Assembly (NCBI GenBank): GCA_964629965.1
Contig: CAZVRZ010000223.1
Span: 1-7,172 of the forward strand
Direction of reading: 5' to 3'
From: CAZVRZ01 sp964629965
GTDB taxonomy: Bacteria > Chloroflexota > Anaerolineae > Anaerolineales > UBA4823
DNA length: 7,172 nucleotides
Shown: positions 1 through 6,687 of the stretch, one piece after another
Numbering within the stretch: the first letter of the stretch is position 1
Layout of the letters: each line of letters begins with the position of its first letter
Notes under the pieces: model-generated
What the model was told of the DNA's origin: nothing
Databases searched by the model: none
What the model saw: the letters and a program-made list of their open reading frames with translations, nothing else
Position numbers and translations under genes: made by a program

Positions 1-1340
1 CTTCTGGGCTGTGGCCTTTCTCTACGCTTGGCTGGCCTGAGGAAACTCCGGATTATAAATACTTCTACCCAACCCAGATGATGGAAACGGGCTACGATAT
101 CCTTTTCTTCTGGGTGGTGCGCATGATCATGTCGGGCCTGGAATATACCGGCAAAATTCCCTTCGATACGGTCTATCTGCACGGTTTGATCCGCGATGAG
201 CACGGTCGCAAGATGAGCAAGACCTACGGTAACGTGATCGATCCGCTGATTGTCATGGATGAACTGGGCACCGATGCCCTGCGCTTTACCCTATTGGTAG
301 GCGCCACGCCGGGCAATGATATGAACTTGAGCATTAAAAAGGTGGAGGCGAACCGCAACTTTGCCAATAAGGTCTGGAATGCGGGCCGGTTTGTGCTGAC
401 CTCGCTGCAGCAAGCACCCACAGCTCCGCTTGCTGATCCGGTTTGGACCCTGGCCGACTCGTGGATCTGGGCCCGTTTACAGGCCTTGGTGCGCGATGTG
501 GAGCGCCTGTTGGGCGGCTACCAGTACGGCGAGGCTGGGCGGCAAATTTATGATTTCTTTTGGAACGAGTTTGCCGATTGGTACCTGGAGATTGCCAAGC
601 TGCAGCTTGCCGAAGGGGGCGATCGCGCCTTTTATACGGCCTATACCCTGGGACGCATTCTGGATCAGTGTTTGCGCCTGCTTCATCCCTTTACACCCTT
701 CATTACGGAGGAACTGTGGGGTAACCTGCGCCAGGTTGTGCTGGAGCGCTTTGGTGCGCCCGAAAGCTATGGCGTTTCTTTGACGCCGCTGCACAAGGAT
801 TGGCCGCAGGCTTTGATCATTGCGCCCTGGCCTGAGCCTCGGGAAGAAGAGCCTTGGGAGGCGAAGTGCGTCGCTCAATTCAGCTTGCTGCAAGAAGTGG
901 TGCGCTCGATCCGCAACTTGCGTTCGGAGAAGAATGTGAAGCTTGGCAAGCGGCTGGCGGCTGTGCTGGCGGTTGGGGAGCACTTGCAAACCTTCCAGTC
1001 CCAGTCGGCTGCTGTATGCGCCCTGGCTGGATTGGATGCCGAGGCGCTGCATATTGTTCCTGCCCTGGCCGAAAAACCCGAAGGTCATGTGGTTCTCGTG
1101 GTAGGCCCGGTGGAGATCTATCTGCCGCTTGCCGATCTGGTGGATGTAAGCGAGGAACGCCAGCGCTTGCAGAAGGAACTGGCCGATGCTGATGCACAGG
1201 TTGCGCGCCTGGAGAATTTGCTGTCTGGCCCCTTTGCTCAAAAAGCGCCGGCGCCGGTGGTGCAGAAAGAACGCGAACGCCTGGCGGGCTTTCAGGAGAC
1301 GGTTGGCAAGTTGCGCGCCCAGCTTGATGGGTTGGATTAA
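1..1340 (+). CDS. valS: Valyl-tRNA synthetase, C-terminal half (partial at the left edge)
   Basis: Charges tRNA(Val) with valine in the cytoplasm using ATP; a class I aminoacyl-tRNA synthetase. The reading frame is open from base 3, and about 445 codons are visible of the 850-950 usual for the family, so the HIGH motif and most of the editing domain lie off the window. Seen in order: the family segment SGLWPFSTLGWPEET (3-47) leading to METGYDILFFW (81-113); the KMSKS-type ATP-binding loop as KMSKT followed by YGNVIDP (210-245); the helical anticodon-binding domain (about 420-860, with WNEFADWYLE and HPFTPFITEELW); and the C-terminal coiled-coil tRNA-binding arm (about 1140-1337), with the characteristic FAQKAPAPVVQKERERL between its two helices. 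The arm separates ValRS from the related Ile and Leu enzymes. Thr as the last KMSKS residue is a mild variant. The gene ends in TAA. No clear intrinsic terminator follows. Confidence 0.97.
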   Translation, partial: SGLWPFSTLGWPEETPDYKYFYPTQMMETGYDILFFWVVRMIMSGLEYTGKIPFDTVYLHGLIRDEHGRKMSKTYGNVIDPLIVMDELGTDALRFTLLVGATPGNDMNLSIKKVEANRNFANKVWNAGRFVLTSLQQAPTAPLADPVWTLADSWIWARLQALVRDVERLLGGYQYGEAGRQIYDFFWNEFADWYLEIAKLQLAEGGDRAFYTAYTLGRILDQCLRLLHPFTPFITEELWGNLRQVVLERFGAPESYGVSLTPLHKDWPQALIIAPWPEPREEEPWEAKCVAQFSLLQEVVRSIRNLRSEKNVKLGKRLAAVLAVGEHLQTFQSQSAAVCALAGLDAEALHIVPALAEKPEGHVVLVVGPVEIYLPLADLVDVSEERQRLQKELADADAQVARLENLLSGPFAQKAPAPVVQKERERLAGFQETVGKLRAQLDGLD

Positions 1341-1533
1341 ACTGGGTTTACGGTAGGATCGCTACGATCGATTTGCCGGTTGTACAAAACGCCTGGCTTC
1401 CAGCGGTGGACGGCGATGCTCCCCTTGTCTCCGGTTAGGCCGCGCCTGGACACGCGCCAGTTCGCTGCCATTCCAGGCTGCATGGAGTTCCCGCCGCTGG
1501 GCCAGATGGGGTCAATTATCCAATGTATGAGTG
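1341..1533. other. Intergenic stretch with no recognisable gene
   Basis: First part of the 332-base gap between valS and the C11 peptidase gene. Short open frames exist on both strands (60 codons at 1380-1562 on +, 71 codons at 1337-1552 on -), but neither has a convincing ribosome site or a recognisable product. There are only minor hairpins: GATCG-CTA-CGATC at 1357-1369, CTGG-CTT-CCAG at 1393-1403 and CTGG-N7-CCAG at 1446-1460. None is followed by a T run, so I see no terminator for valS. The stretch is GC-rich, like coding DNA, and changes abruptly to AT-rich sequence near 1560. It could be gene debris, but I could not recognise a source. Confidence 0.5.
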
Positions 1534-1563
1534 TTAGCGAAGTTGCTTGCAAGGGGTTATAAT
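1534..1563 (+). promoter_or_regulatory. Candidate sigma-70-type promoter of the C11 peptidase gene
   Basis: A perfect TATAAT lies at 1558-1563. The best -35 at suitable spacing is TTAGCG at 1534-1539 (18-base spacer), matching TTGACA at only three of six positions. Transcription would start near 1570 and give a leader of about 100 bases before the ATG at 1673. The position, at the change from GC-rich to AT-rich sequence and upstream of a gene separated from valS, supports the call. The weak -35 suggests either an activator or a modest promoter. Confidence 0.5.
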
Positions 1564-1672
1564 TAACATAAGCAGGCCGTCATTTTAGCCACGAAAAATA
1601 CCCGAAAACTCTGGGAGGCTTGCTATTGTATTGGGATAAATTACTACAAGTTTTGCGAGGATAAAATTTACA

Positions 1673-4264
1673 ATGAGAGACATCTTTTTTCGTAAGCAGT
1701 TTCCTGAATTGGCAGCAGCAACTCCATCTACAGGATCGTCTCTGTTACGGCTGTTCGCTCCCAAAACGGGGAGCCAGGAGACTATCGAGGCTGAACGGCG
1801 CCGTAAAGGCTCGGGACCGCAAGGCCGGGCAGAAGCGCCGATCCGTCGGCGAGAAACCCAGCAGGGCGGAACCTCTTCCGCTCCATTGAGCGGCGGGGGA
1901 GTTTCCTCCGGCGGCGGTGGAGGCGGCCTGCCTGGTGGTGGGCTGCCAGGTGGCGGATTGTTAGGCGGTGGTGGGGCGCGCTTGCCATCCTGCGTGACCA
2001 TTGCCCTGGTGATCGGTTTTATCGTCATTGCCCTGGTTTTCAAGGGCGGCGGGAGTTTGCTCAGCAGCTTTGGCAGCGGCGGCGACGATCAAACCACCTA
2101 CCAGGATTCCTACCCGACGGCCGAGACAGAATACAGCCAGCCGGCTGTGGTTGCTAAGTCCACCAACACGCCGCGCCCATTTGTCGCTCCCACGGCTGCC
2201 GGTAAAGAAGGACAAACCTGGTTGGTGCTGCTCTATCAAGACGCGGATGACCAGATCCTGGAGCAGGATATTTTCTTGGATATGAATGAGGCTGAAAAGG
2301 TGGGCTCCAGCGACCGGGTTCATGTGGTCAGCTTTATCGATCGTTATCGCGGTGCATATGCGGGCGATGGCAACTGGTCTTCTACCCGCCTTTATTATCT
2401 TAACAAAGATGCGGACCTGACCACAACCGGGTCGCAGTTGGTCAGCGAAGGCGAAGCCAACATGGCGGATGGGGATACGCTGGTGGAGTTTGCCATGTGG
2501 GGCCTCAAGAATTTCCCCGCCGATAATGTGGTCCTGATCATGGAAGATCATGGTATGGGTTGGCCGGGCGGTTTCAGCGATCCTGCGCCGGGCGGCAGCG
2601 CCAACAATTCTGCACCGCTGGCATCCAAGCTTGGCAATAATATGTATCTGGATGAGTTGGATGCTGCCCTGGGCAAGATCCGCCAGCAAGGCGGCTTCGA
2701 TAAGTTTGCCATTATCGGCCTGGATGCTTGTTTGATGGGGCAGGTGGAGGTTTACAGCATGCTCGAGAAGCATGCCAGCTTTGCCATTGCCTCAGAGGAA
2801 ACCGAGCCGTCTTTAGGCTGGGCGTACACTGAATTCATGCAAACCTTGATCGACAATCCTGATATCCACCCCGCCGAGCTTTCAAAGAATATTGTAGACA
2901 GCTATATTAAGGATGATCAGCGTATCGTTGATGATCGCGCCCGGGCTGAATTTCTGCGCCAGGGTTCTCCGATGGGCGGCCTGCTCGGCGCCAGCAGCAT
3001 CACCGCTGATCAATTGGCCAAGCAATTGACGCGTGACATTACCCTCTCCGCGGTAGACCTGTCCAAGGTTCCTGCGCTGATGGAGAGCTTGAACGCTCTG
3101 GCTTATGAACTGCAGAATGAAGACCAATCGACCATTGCCAGCGTACGCAATTACACGCTTTCTTTTACCAACATCTTTGGTAACCAGGTGCCGTCGGCTT
3201 ATCTCGACCTGGGCAGCTTTGTGCAACTGCTGCAGCGTGAATCGGGCAATGGCAAGGTAAAAACGGCCGCTCAAAACGTCTTGTCGGCTATCAAATCGGC
3301 TGTCATCGCTGAGAAACATGGCAGCGGCAAGAACGGCGCCACGGGGATTGGCTTCTATTTTCCGAATTCAACCCTGTATCGCTCGCCTTACAGCGGCCCG
3401 CAGTCCTATACTGCCATTGCCGATTACTTCTCGGATGAATCATTGTGGGATGATTTCCTGGCTTACCATTACAGCAACCGTGAATTTGAGTATTCATCCC
3501 GTGAAGCGGTCGTTCCAAGCTCCAGCGCGCCGACGCGCGCCCCTGGCGCCGGGACGATCGATGTTTCGCAGCTTAGTCTCTCCAGCAGCGAAGCCGCCCC
3601 TGGTCAATCGGTGGCAATGAGCGCCGATCTGCAGGGCACAAACATTGGTTACGTGTATCTGTTCATCGGTTATTACGATCAGGCTTCCAACTCGATCTAT
3701 GTGGCTGATACAGATTACCTGGAAAGCCCCGAAACCCGCGAAGTGGATGGCGTGTATTACCCGGTTTGGAGCGACGACGAGATCTTCACCTTGAAGTTCA
3801 ACTGGAACCTGGGTCTCTTCACTGTTTCAGATGGCAATAATTCTCACCTGGCCCTCTTCTCACCCCTGCGTTATGGCGCAACGGCGGAGGATGCTGTTTA
3901 CGTGGTGGAAGGCTTATACACCTTTGCCGAGTCAGGCGAGGCGCGCCGTGCCCAGCTATTGTTCCGCGATGGCGCTCTGATCCAGGTGGTTGGTTATACT
4001 GGTGAACAAGATGCCAGCGCGCCGCGTGAGATCACTCCCACGCAGGGCGATACCTTCACCATCTACGACAAGTGGATGGACCTGGGCAGCGATGGCAGCG
4101 TGGAGAATGTGACCTTCCAGGAAGGGCAGGTGCTGACCTTTGGCAGCCAGCCATTTACATGGCAAGAAACGTACGCTCCCGAGGGAGAATACGTGATCGG
4201 CTTTATTGTGACCGATATGGATGGGAACGCCAAGCAGGCTTACGCCCAGATCGTAGTCAAATAA
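1673..4264 (+). CDS. Membrane-anchored clostripain-family (peptidase C11) cysteine protease, 863 aa
   Basis: Predicted clan CD cysteine endopeptidase acting outside the cytoplasmic membrane. Residues 1-104 are charged (RRRKGSG, RRRETQQ), then glycine-rich (about 77-101). One hydrophobic segment (about 106-123, CVTIALVIGFIVIALVF) follows, and the basic N-terminus suggests N-in, C-out topology. The C11 domain spans about 182-600: WLVLLYQDADD at 183, catalytic His293 in MEDHGMGW, catalytic Cys353 in GLDACLMG. The His-Cys distance of 60 is close to the 55 of clostripain. Asp351, two residues before Cys, matches the S1-pocket Asp of PmC11 and clostripain, so cleavage after Arg or Lys is inferred. 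A Ser/Pro/Ala linker (about 608-625) leads to a beta-rich, probably Ig-like C-terminal region with no family I can name. The start is fixed by an in-frame stop at 1637-1639 and the absence of any other ATG. The ribosome site GAGG at 1657-1660 lies rather far (12 bases) upstream. Substrate unknown. A terminator follows directly. Confidence 0.88.
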   Translation: MRDIFFRKQFPELAAATPSTGSSLLRLFAPKTGSQETIEAERRRKGSGPQGRAEAPIRRRETQQGGTSSAPLSGGGVSSGGGGGGLPGGGLPGGGLLGGGGARLPSCVTIALVIGFIVIALVFKGGGSLLSSFGSGGDDQTTYQDSYPTAETEYSQPAVVAKSTNTPRPFVAPTAAGKEGQTWLVLLYQDADDQILEQDIFLDMNEAEKVGSSDRVHVVSFIDRYRGAYAGDGNWSSTRLYYLNKDADLTTTGSQLVSEGEANMADGDTLVEFAMWGLKNFPADNVVLIMEDHGMGWPGGFSDPAPGGSANNSAPLASKLGNNMYLDELDAALGKIRQQGGFDKFAIIGLDACLMGQVEVYSMLEKHASFAIASEETEPSLGWAYTEFMQTLIDNPDIHPAELSKNIVDSYIKDDQRIVDDRARAEFLRQGSPMGGLLGASSITADQLAKQLTRDITLSAVDLSKVPALMESLNALAYELQNEDQSTIASVRNYTLSFTNIFGNQVPSAYLDLGSFVQLLQRESGNGKVKTAAQNVLSAIKSAVIAEKHGSGKNGATGIGFYFPNSTLYRSPYSGPQSYTAIADYFSDESLWDDFLAYHYSNREFEYSSREAVVPSSSAPTRAPGAGTIDVSQLSLSSSEAAPGQSVAMSADLQGTNIGYVYLFIGYYDQASNSIYVADTDYLESPETREVDGVYYPVWSDDEIFTLKFNWNLGLFTVSDGNNSHLALFSPLRYGATAEDAVYVVEGLYTFAESGEARRAQLLFRDGALIQVVGYTGEQDASAPREITPTQGDTFTIYDKWMDLGSDGSVENVTFQEGQVLTFGSQPFTWQETYAPEGEYVIGFIVTDMDGNAKQAYAQIVVK
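1928..1972 (+). repeat. Three imperfect 15-base tandem repeats coding for LPGGG-type units
   Basis: Three consecutive 15-base units, CTGCCTGGTGGTGGG, CTGCCAGGTGGCGGA and TTGTTAGGCGGTGGT, encode LPGGG, LPGGG and LLGGG (residues 86-100 of the C11 peptidase). They continue an upstream glycine run and end just before the membrane segment. Most differences are in third codon positions, so the peptide pattern is better kept than the DNA, which suggests an old duplication under protein-level constraint. Likely role: a flexible low-complexity linker on the cytoplasmic side. Confidence 0.8.
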
Positions 4265-4283
4265 ATTCTCCCAGTATCCGTGC

Positions 4284-4316
4284 AAGGGGCTGCCTTATTA
4301 TCAGGCAGCCCCTTTT
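4284..4316 (+). terminator. Rho-independent terminator after the C11 peptidase gene
   Basis: The arms AAGGGGCTGCC (4284-4294) and GGCAGCCCCTT (4304-4314) pair perfectly over 11 bases. A further T-A pair (4295/4303) leaves a 7-base loop. The stem runs into TTTT at 4313-4316. It begins 20 bases after the peptidase stop codon, which is the expected place. It separates the peptidase transcript from the two-component operon; because the stem is symmetric with AA on the left, activity on the opposite strand would be weak. Confidence 0.9.
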
Positions 4317-4350
4317 AAATTTCCCGCCATGGGCTATCCCACAAGGAAAA

Positions 4351-4369
4351 ACTGGTCTATTTGACCAGT
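4351..4369. promoter_or_regulatory. Perfect 7-bp inverted repeat, candidate operator or small hairpin
   Basis: ACTGGTC (4351-4357) and GACCAGT (4363-4369) are exact reverse complements around TATTT. The dyad lies between the peptidase terminator and the response regulator promoter, its right end 27 bases upstream of the -35 box, a typical place for an activator or repressor site. Read on the minus strand, the same hairpin is followed by TTTT, so it could instead be a weak terminator against antisense transcription. On the plus strand no T run follows. Which role, if any, cannot be decided from this one copy. Confidence 0.45.
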
Positions 4370-4396
4370 CCCCTGTTGTCACATAGAACTCTTGCT

Positions 4397-4430
4397 TTGA
4401 CACCGAACTGCCACAAATCTATGATATGCT
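4397..4430 (+). promoter_or_regulatory. Strong sigma-70-type promoter of the two-component operon
   Basis: A perfect -35 TTGACA at 4397-4402 is followed after exactly 17 bases by TATGAT at 4420-4425, five of six matches to TATAAT. Transcription should start about 4431-4433, only 5-7 bases before the ATG at 4438. An overlapping second -10, TATGCT at 4425-4430 preceded by TG one base away (extended -10 form), would place the start at about 4437-4438 and give a fully leaderless message. Both readings leave no room for a normal ribosome-binding site. Confidence 0.75.
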
Positions 4431-4437
4431 ATAAGAG

Positions 4438-5139
4438 ATGTGTGCAAAAATTCTCCTGGTCGATGATGAAGCCGCGGTCACTGACCTGTTGGCTTACAAC
4501 CTGCGCAAGGCGCATGATGAGGTGTTGGTGGCTGCCAATGGCCGCACCGCGCTGGAGTTGGCGCGCCAGCATGCGCCCGACCTGATCTTGCTGGATCTGA
4601 TGCTGCCCCAGATCGATGGATTGGAAGTGTGCCGCGAGCTGCGCAAAACCAGCAACGTGCCGATCATCATGATCACAGCGCGCGGCGAGGAGATCGACCG
4701 GGTGGTGGGGCTGGAGTTAGGCGCAGACGATTACGTATGTAAGCCCTTCAGCGTGCGTGAACTGATGGCGCGCATCAAGGCCGTGCTGCGACGGGCCCAA
4801 TCCGAGAGCGGCCAGGGGCCTGAGCCAGGGGCTCGCTCAATGTTAAATGGCCCCGGCGGGCTGCAGTTGGATATCGAAAGCCGCACTGCCCGGGTCGGCG
4901 ACAGCCAGCTCAACCTGACGCGCCTGGAATTCGACTTGCTGCACCTGCTGCTGACAAACGCCGGGCGCGTGCTGACCCGCGAGCGCCTGCTGGAGCAGGC
5001 CTGGGGCTATGATTTCGTAGGCGATACTCGCGCCGTAGACAGCGCCATCAAGCGCCTGCGCGCTAAATGGCGCGCCCTTTCGCCGGATGCCCAGGCCATC
5101 GAAGCCGTGCGCGGTCTCGGTTACCGGTTGAACGCTTAG
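4438..5139 (+). CDS. OmpR/PhoB-family response regulator, 233 aa
   Basis: Cytoplasmic transcription factor switched on by phosphorylation from the neighbouring histidine kinase. The receiver domain (about 4-118) has the acidic pair Asp9/Asp10 in LLVDDE, phospho-acceptor Asp53 in LILLDLMLP, switch Thr80 in IMITARG, Tyr99 and Lys102 in DDYVCKPF. A Gly/Pro/Ser-rich linker (about 120-140) leads to a winged-helix DNA-binding domain (about 141-233): LTRLEFDLLHLL, VLTRERLLEQAWG, recognition helix RAVDSAIKRLRAK and the terminal hairpin VRGLGYRLN. All key residues are present and the length is normal. The start is certain: an in-frame TAA at 4432-4434 sits one codon before the ATG, and the receiver fold needs the next residues. 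There is no proper Shine-Dalgarno, only AAGAG touching the ATG, so initiation is probably of the leaderless or near-leaderless kind. The kinase gene follows after 3 bases. Target genes are unknown; subgroup names such as PhoB or RegX3 are not justified from sequence alone. Confidence 0.96.
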   Translation: MCAKILLVDDEAAVTDLLAYNLRKAHDEVLVAANGRTALELARQHAPDLILLDLMLPQIDGLEVCRELRKTSNVPIIMITARGEEIDRVVGLELGADDYVCKPFSVRELMARIKAVLRRAQSESGQGPEPGARSMLNGPGGLQLDIESRTARVGDSQLNLTRLEFDLLHLLLTNAGRVLTRERLLEQAWGYDFVGDTRAVDSAIKRLRAKWRALSPDAQAIEAVRGLGYRLNA

Positions 5140-5142
5140 CCT

Positions 5143-6624
5143 ATGTTCTCATCCCTTCGCTCCCGCCTGTTTCTGAGCTACCTGGCGATTTTGTTGATCG
5201 GCATGGGCTTGGCCGCGGTTTTGGCCTGGCTGGCGGTCGAACAGAGCTATATCGCCACCCAGCGCGAGAACCTGCTGACCCAGGTAAAATTAGCCGCGGC
5301 TGGGTTGGAAGGTGCGGAACTCCCAGATGAAGCCGCGCAGCCCTATGCCCAGACCATGAACGTTATGCCGGGCTTGCATTCTCGCATCTTGAGTGACTCG
5401 GGCGCAGTGGTGGTTGGCCTGCCGCTGGCCGACGGGGAAGCCTTGATCCAGGCTCCGGCGGCGGAGAACAGCGGCTATACTTCTTCCGCCGATCTGCTCC
5501 AGCGCCTTGAGATCCAGAGCGCCTTGCAAGGCGAGGCGAATACGGCGCTGCGCCGCGTCGCCGCGGCCGGTAATCGCCGGGTGTTGTATGCAGCCGCGCC
5601 GATCCTGGCTGGGGATGGCAGCGTGGAGGGTATCCTGTACCTTGCCACGCCTCTGCCGCCGGGCAGCTTGCCGGCCCGCCTGGTGTGGCAATTGGCGGGT
5701 GCCCTGCTGGCGGCGCTGTTATTGGCCGGCGCAGCCGGAACCTTCCTGGCGCGCCGTCTCGCCCGGCCGATAGAGACGGTGGCCCGCGCGGCCCAGGCGG
5801 TTAGCGCAGGCGATTTAAACCAGAGCGTGCCCGGCGAAGATCAGATCAGTGAGTTGGGCAGCCTCGGGCAGTCTTTCAATAAAATGACGGCCAGCTTGCG
5901 CCAGGCCGACCAGGCCAAGAACGCCTTTGTTGCGGATGTGACGCACGAGCTGCGTACGCCTCTGACGGTGATCAAGGGCACCATCGAAACATTGGAAGAC
6001 GGCGCGCTGGATGACATGGAAGGGCGCGGCCCGCTGCTTGCTTCGATGCAGCGCGAAACGGAGCGCCTGATCCGCTTGGTTGGCGACCTGTTGACGCTGA
6101 CCCGCTACGATGCGGGGATGTTGAAATTGGATAGCCGGCCGTTGGATTTTGTGAAACTGGCGCAGGAACGCTGCGCTCATTTCTCTACCCTGGCAGCCCC
6201 GCGCCAAGTGAAGCTGCATGTAGAGAACGCCTCCGCCCCGGCAGACGTTATGGTACTGGCAGATGCCGACCGGCTGGCGCAGGTGCTCGATAACTTGCTG
6301 GACAACGCCATTCGCCACACTGCTGAAGGTTCCACGGTGGCGATCGCTATCCGGCAGGCGGGCGGCGAAGTGCAGTGCGCGGTGCGCGACCAGGGGCCGG
6401 GCATCCCTGTCGAGCATCTGCCATTCATCTTTGAGCGTTTCTACCGGGTGGATGCTTCTCGCGACCGGCGCACCGGCGGGGCCGGTTTGGGGCTGTCGAT
6501 TGCCCGTGCCCTGGTGCAGGCCCAGGGCGGCAGCATCCAGGCGCACAGCGCACCCGGCCAGGGCGCCACGATCACATTTTATTTGTCGGCGGGGAATACT
6601 GCCATCAAACTGCCCGAAAACTGA
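5143..6624 (+). CDS. Membrane sensor histidine kinase with HAMP domain, 493 aa
   Basis: Senses an envelope or external signal, autophosphorylates on His and passes the phosphate to the regulator encoded just upstream. TM1 is about residues 9-32 (LFLSYLAILLIGMGLAAVLAW). An extracytoplasmic region (about 33-178), possibly Cache/PAS-like judging by RRVLYAAAPI and GSVEGILYLATPL, holds the presumed sensor. TM2 is about 181-203 (LAGALLAALLLAGAAGTF), then HAMP (about 204-255, RRLARPIETV). The HisKA helix carries His268 in VTHELRTPL. The ATPase domain shows the N box (NLLDNAIRHT, Asn384/Asn388), G1 (DQGPGIP, 416-422), F box (FIFERFYR) and G2 (GGAGLGLSIA, 445-454). It is complete, normal in length, with no missing catalytic residue. 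The ATG lies 3 bases after the regulator stop without a good ribosome site, so translation is probably coupled to it. The ligand is not deducible. Confidence 0.96.
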   Translation: MFSSLRSRLFLSYLAILLIGMGLAAVLAWLAVEQSYIATQRENLLTQVKLAAAGLEGAELPDEAAQPYAQTMNVMPGLHSRILSDSGAVVVGLPLADGEALIQAPAAENSGYTSSADLLQRLEIQSALQGEANTALRRVAAAGNRRVLYAAAPILAGDGSVEGILYLATPLPPGSLPARLVWQLAGALLAALLLAGAAGTFLARRLARPIETVARAAQAVSAGDLNQSVPGEDQISELGSLGQSFNKMTASLRQADQAKNAFVADVTHELRTPLTVIKGTIETLEDGALDDMEGRGPLLASMQRETERLIRLVGDLLTLTRYDAGMLKLDSRPLDFVKLAQERCAHFSTLAAPRQVKLHVENASAPADVMVLADADRLAQVLDNLLDNAIRHTAEGSTVAIAIRQAGGEVQCAVRDQGPGIPVEHLPFIFERFYRVDASRDRRTGGAGLGLSIARALVQAQGGSIQAHSAPGQGATITFYLSAGNTAIKLPEN

Positions 6625-6676
6625 CACATGCCTGGTCGCCTGGAAGGATATGATGGGGGAAATCTTCTAAAAAAAC

Positions 6677-6682
6677 AGGAGG
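6677..6682 (+). promoter_or_regulatory. Strong ribosome-binding site deciding the SIMPL gene start
   Basis: A full AGGAGG stands 5 bases before the ATG at 6688. It matters because an in-frame ATG also exists at 6628 (60 bases upstream, no stop between) without any Shine-Dalgarno in front. The site, together with the signal-like sequence beginning right after 6688, picks the downstream start. Confidence 0.85.
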
Positions 6683-6687
6683 CTGTT

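Noticed and set aside
477..1241. Long minus-strand open frame (254 codons) inside valS
   Set aside because: It lies fully opposite a strongly supported valS reading frame, has no recognisable domain, and long antisense frames are common in GC-rich coding DNA.
1928..1957. LPGGG units as sortase LPXTG-type sorting signals
   Set aside because: The Thr is missing, the units are N-terminal to the membrane segment, and no C-terminal hydrophobic and basic tail exists.
1985..1993. Possible lipoprotein lipobox (LPSC) at Cys107 of the peptidase
   Set aside because: In lipoproteins the hydrophobic stretch precedes the Cys; here it follows it, and Pro at -2 is unusual.
1585..2773. Minus-strand open frames (152 and 270 codons) opposite the peptidase N-terminus, one rich in proline
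   Set aside because: The proline run is only the reverse complement of the glycine codons. No family features or ribosome sites are seen.
4377..4402. TGTCA (4377-4381) and TGACA (4398-4402) as a Pho-box-like or dyad operator over the -35 box
   Set aside because: Arms of only five bases, and the right arm is simply the consensus -35; no direct-repeat pattern of a Pho box is present.
619..6347. GCGATCGC palindromes (HIP1-like) at 619-626 and 6340-6347, as a hint of cyanobacteria
   Set aside because: Only two copies in 7 kb of GC-rich sequence, both inside coding regions; far below the density that marks HIP1-rich genomes.
5815..6627. Minus-strand open frame of 270 codons opposite the histidine kinase
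   Set aside because: The plus strand encodes all kinase motifs in order; the antisense product is not recognisable.
6628..6670. Short open frames in the gap between the kinase and the SIMPL gene
   Set aside because: Six codons or fewer, or in frame with the SIMPL gene; no properly spaced ribosome site.
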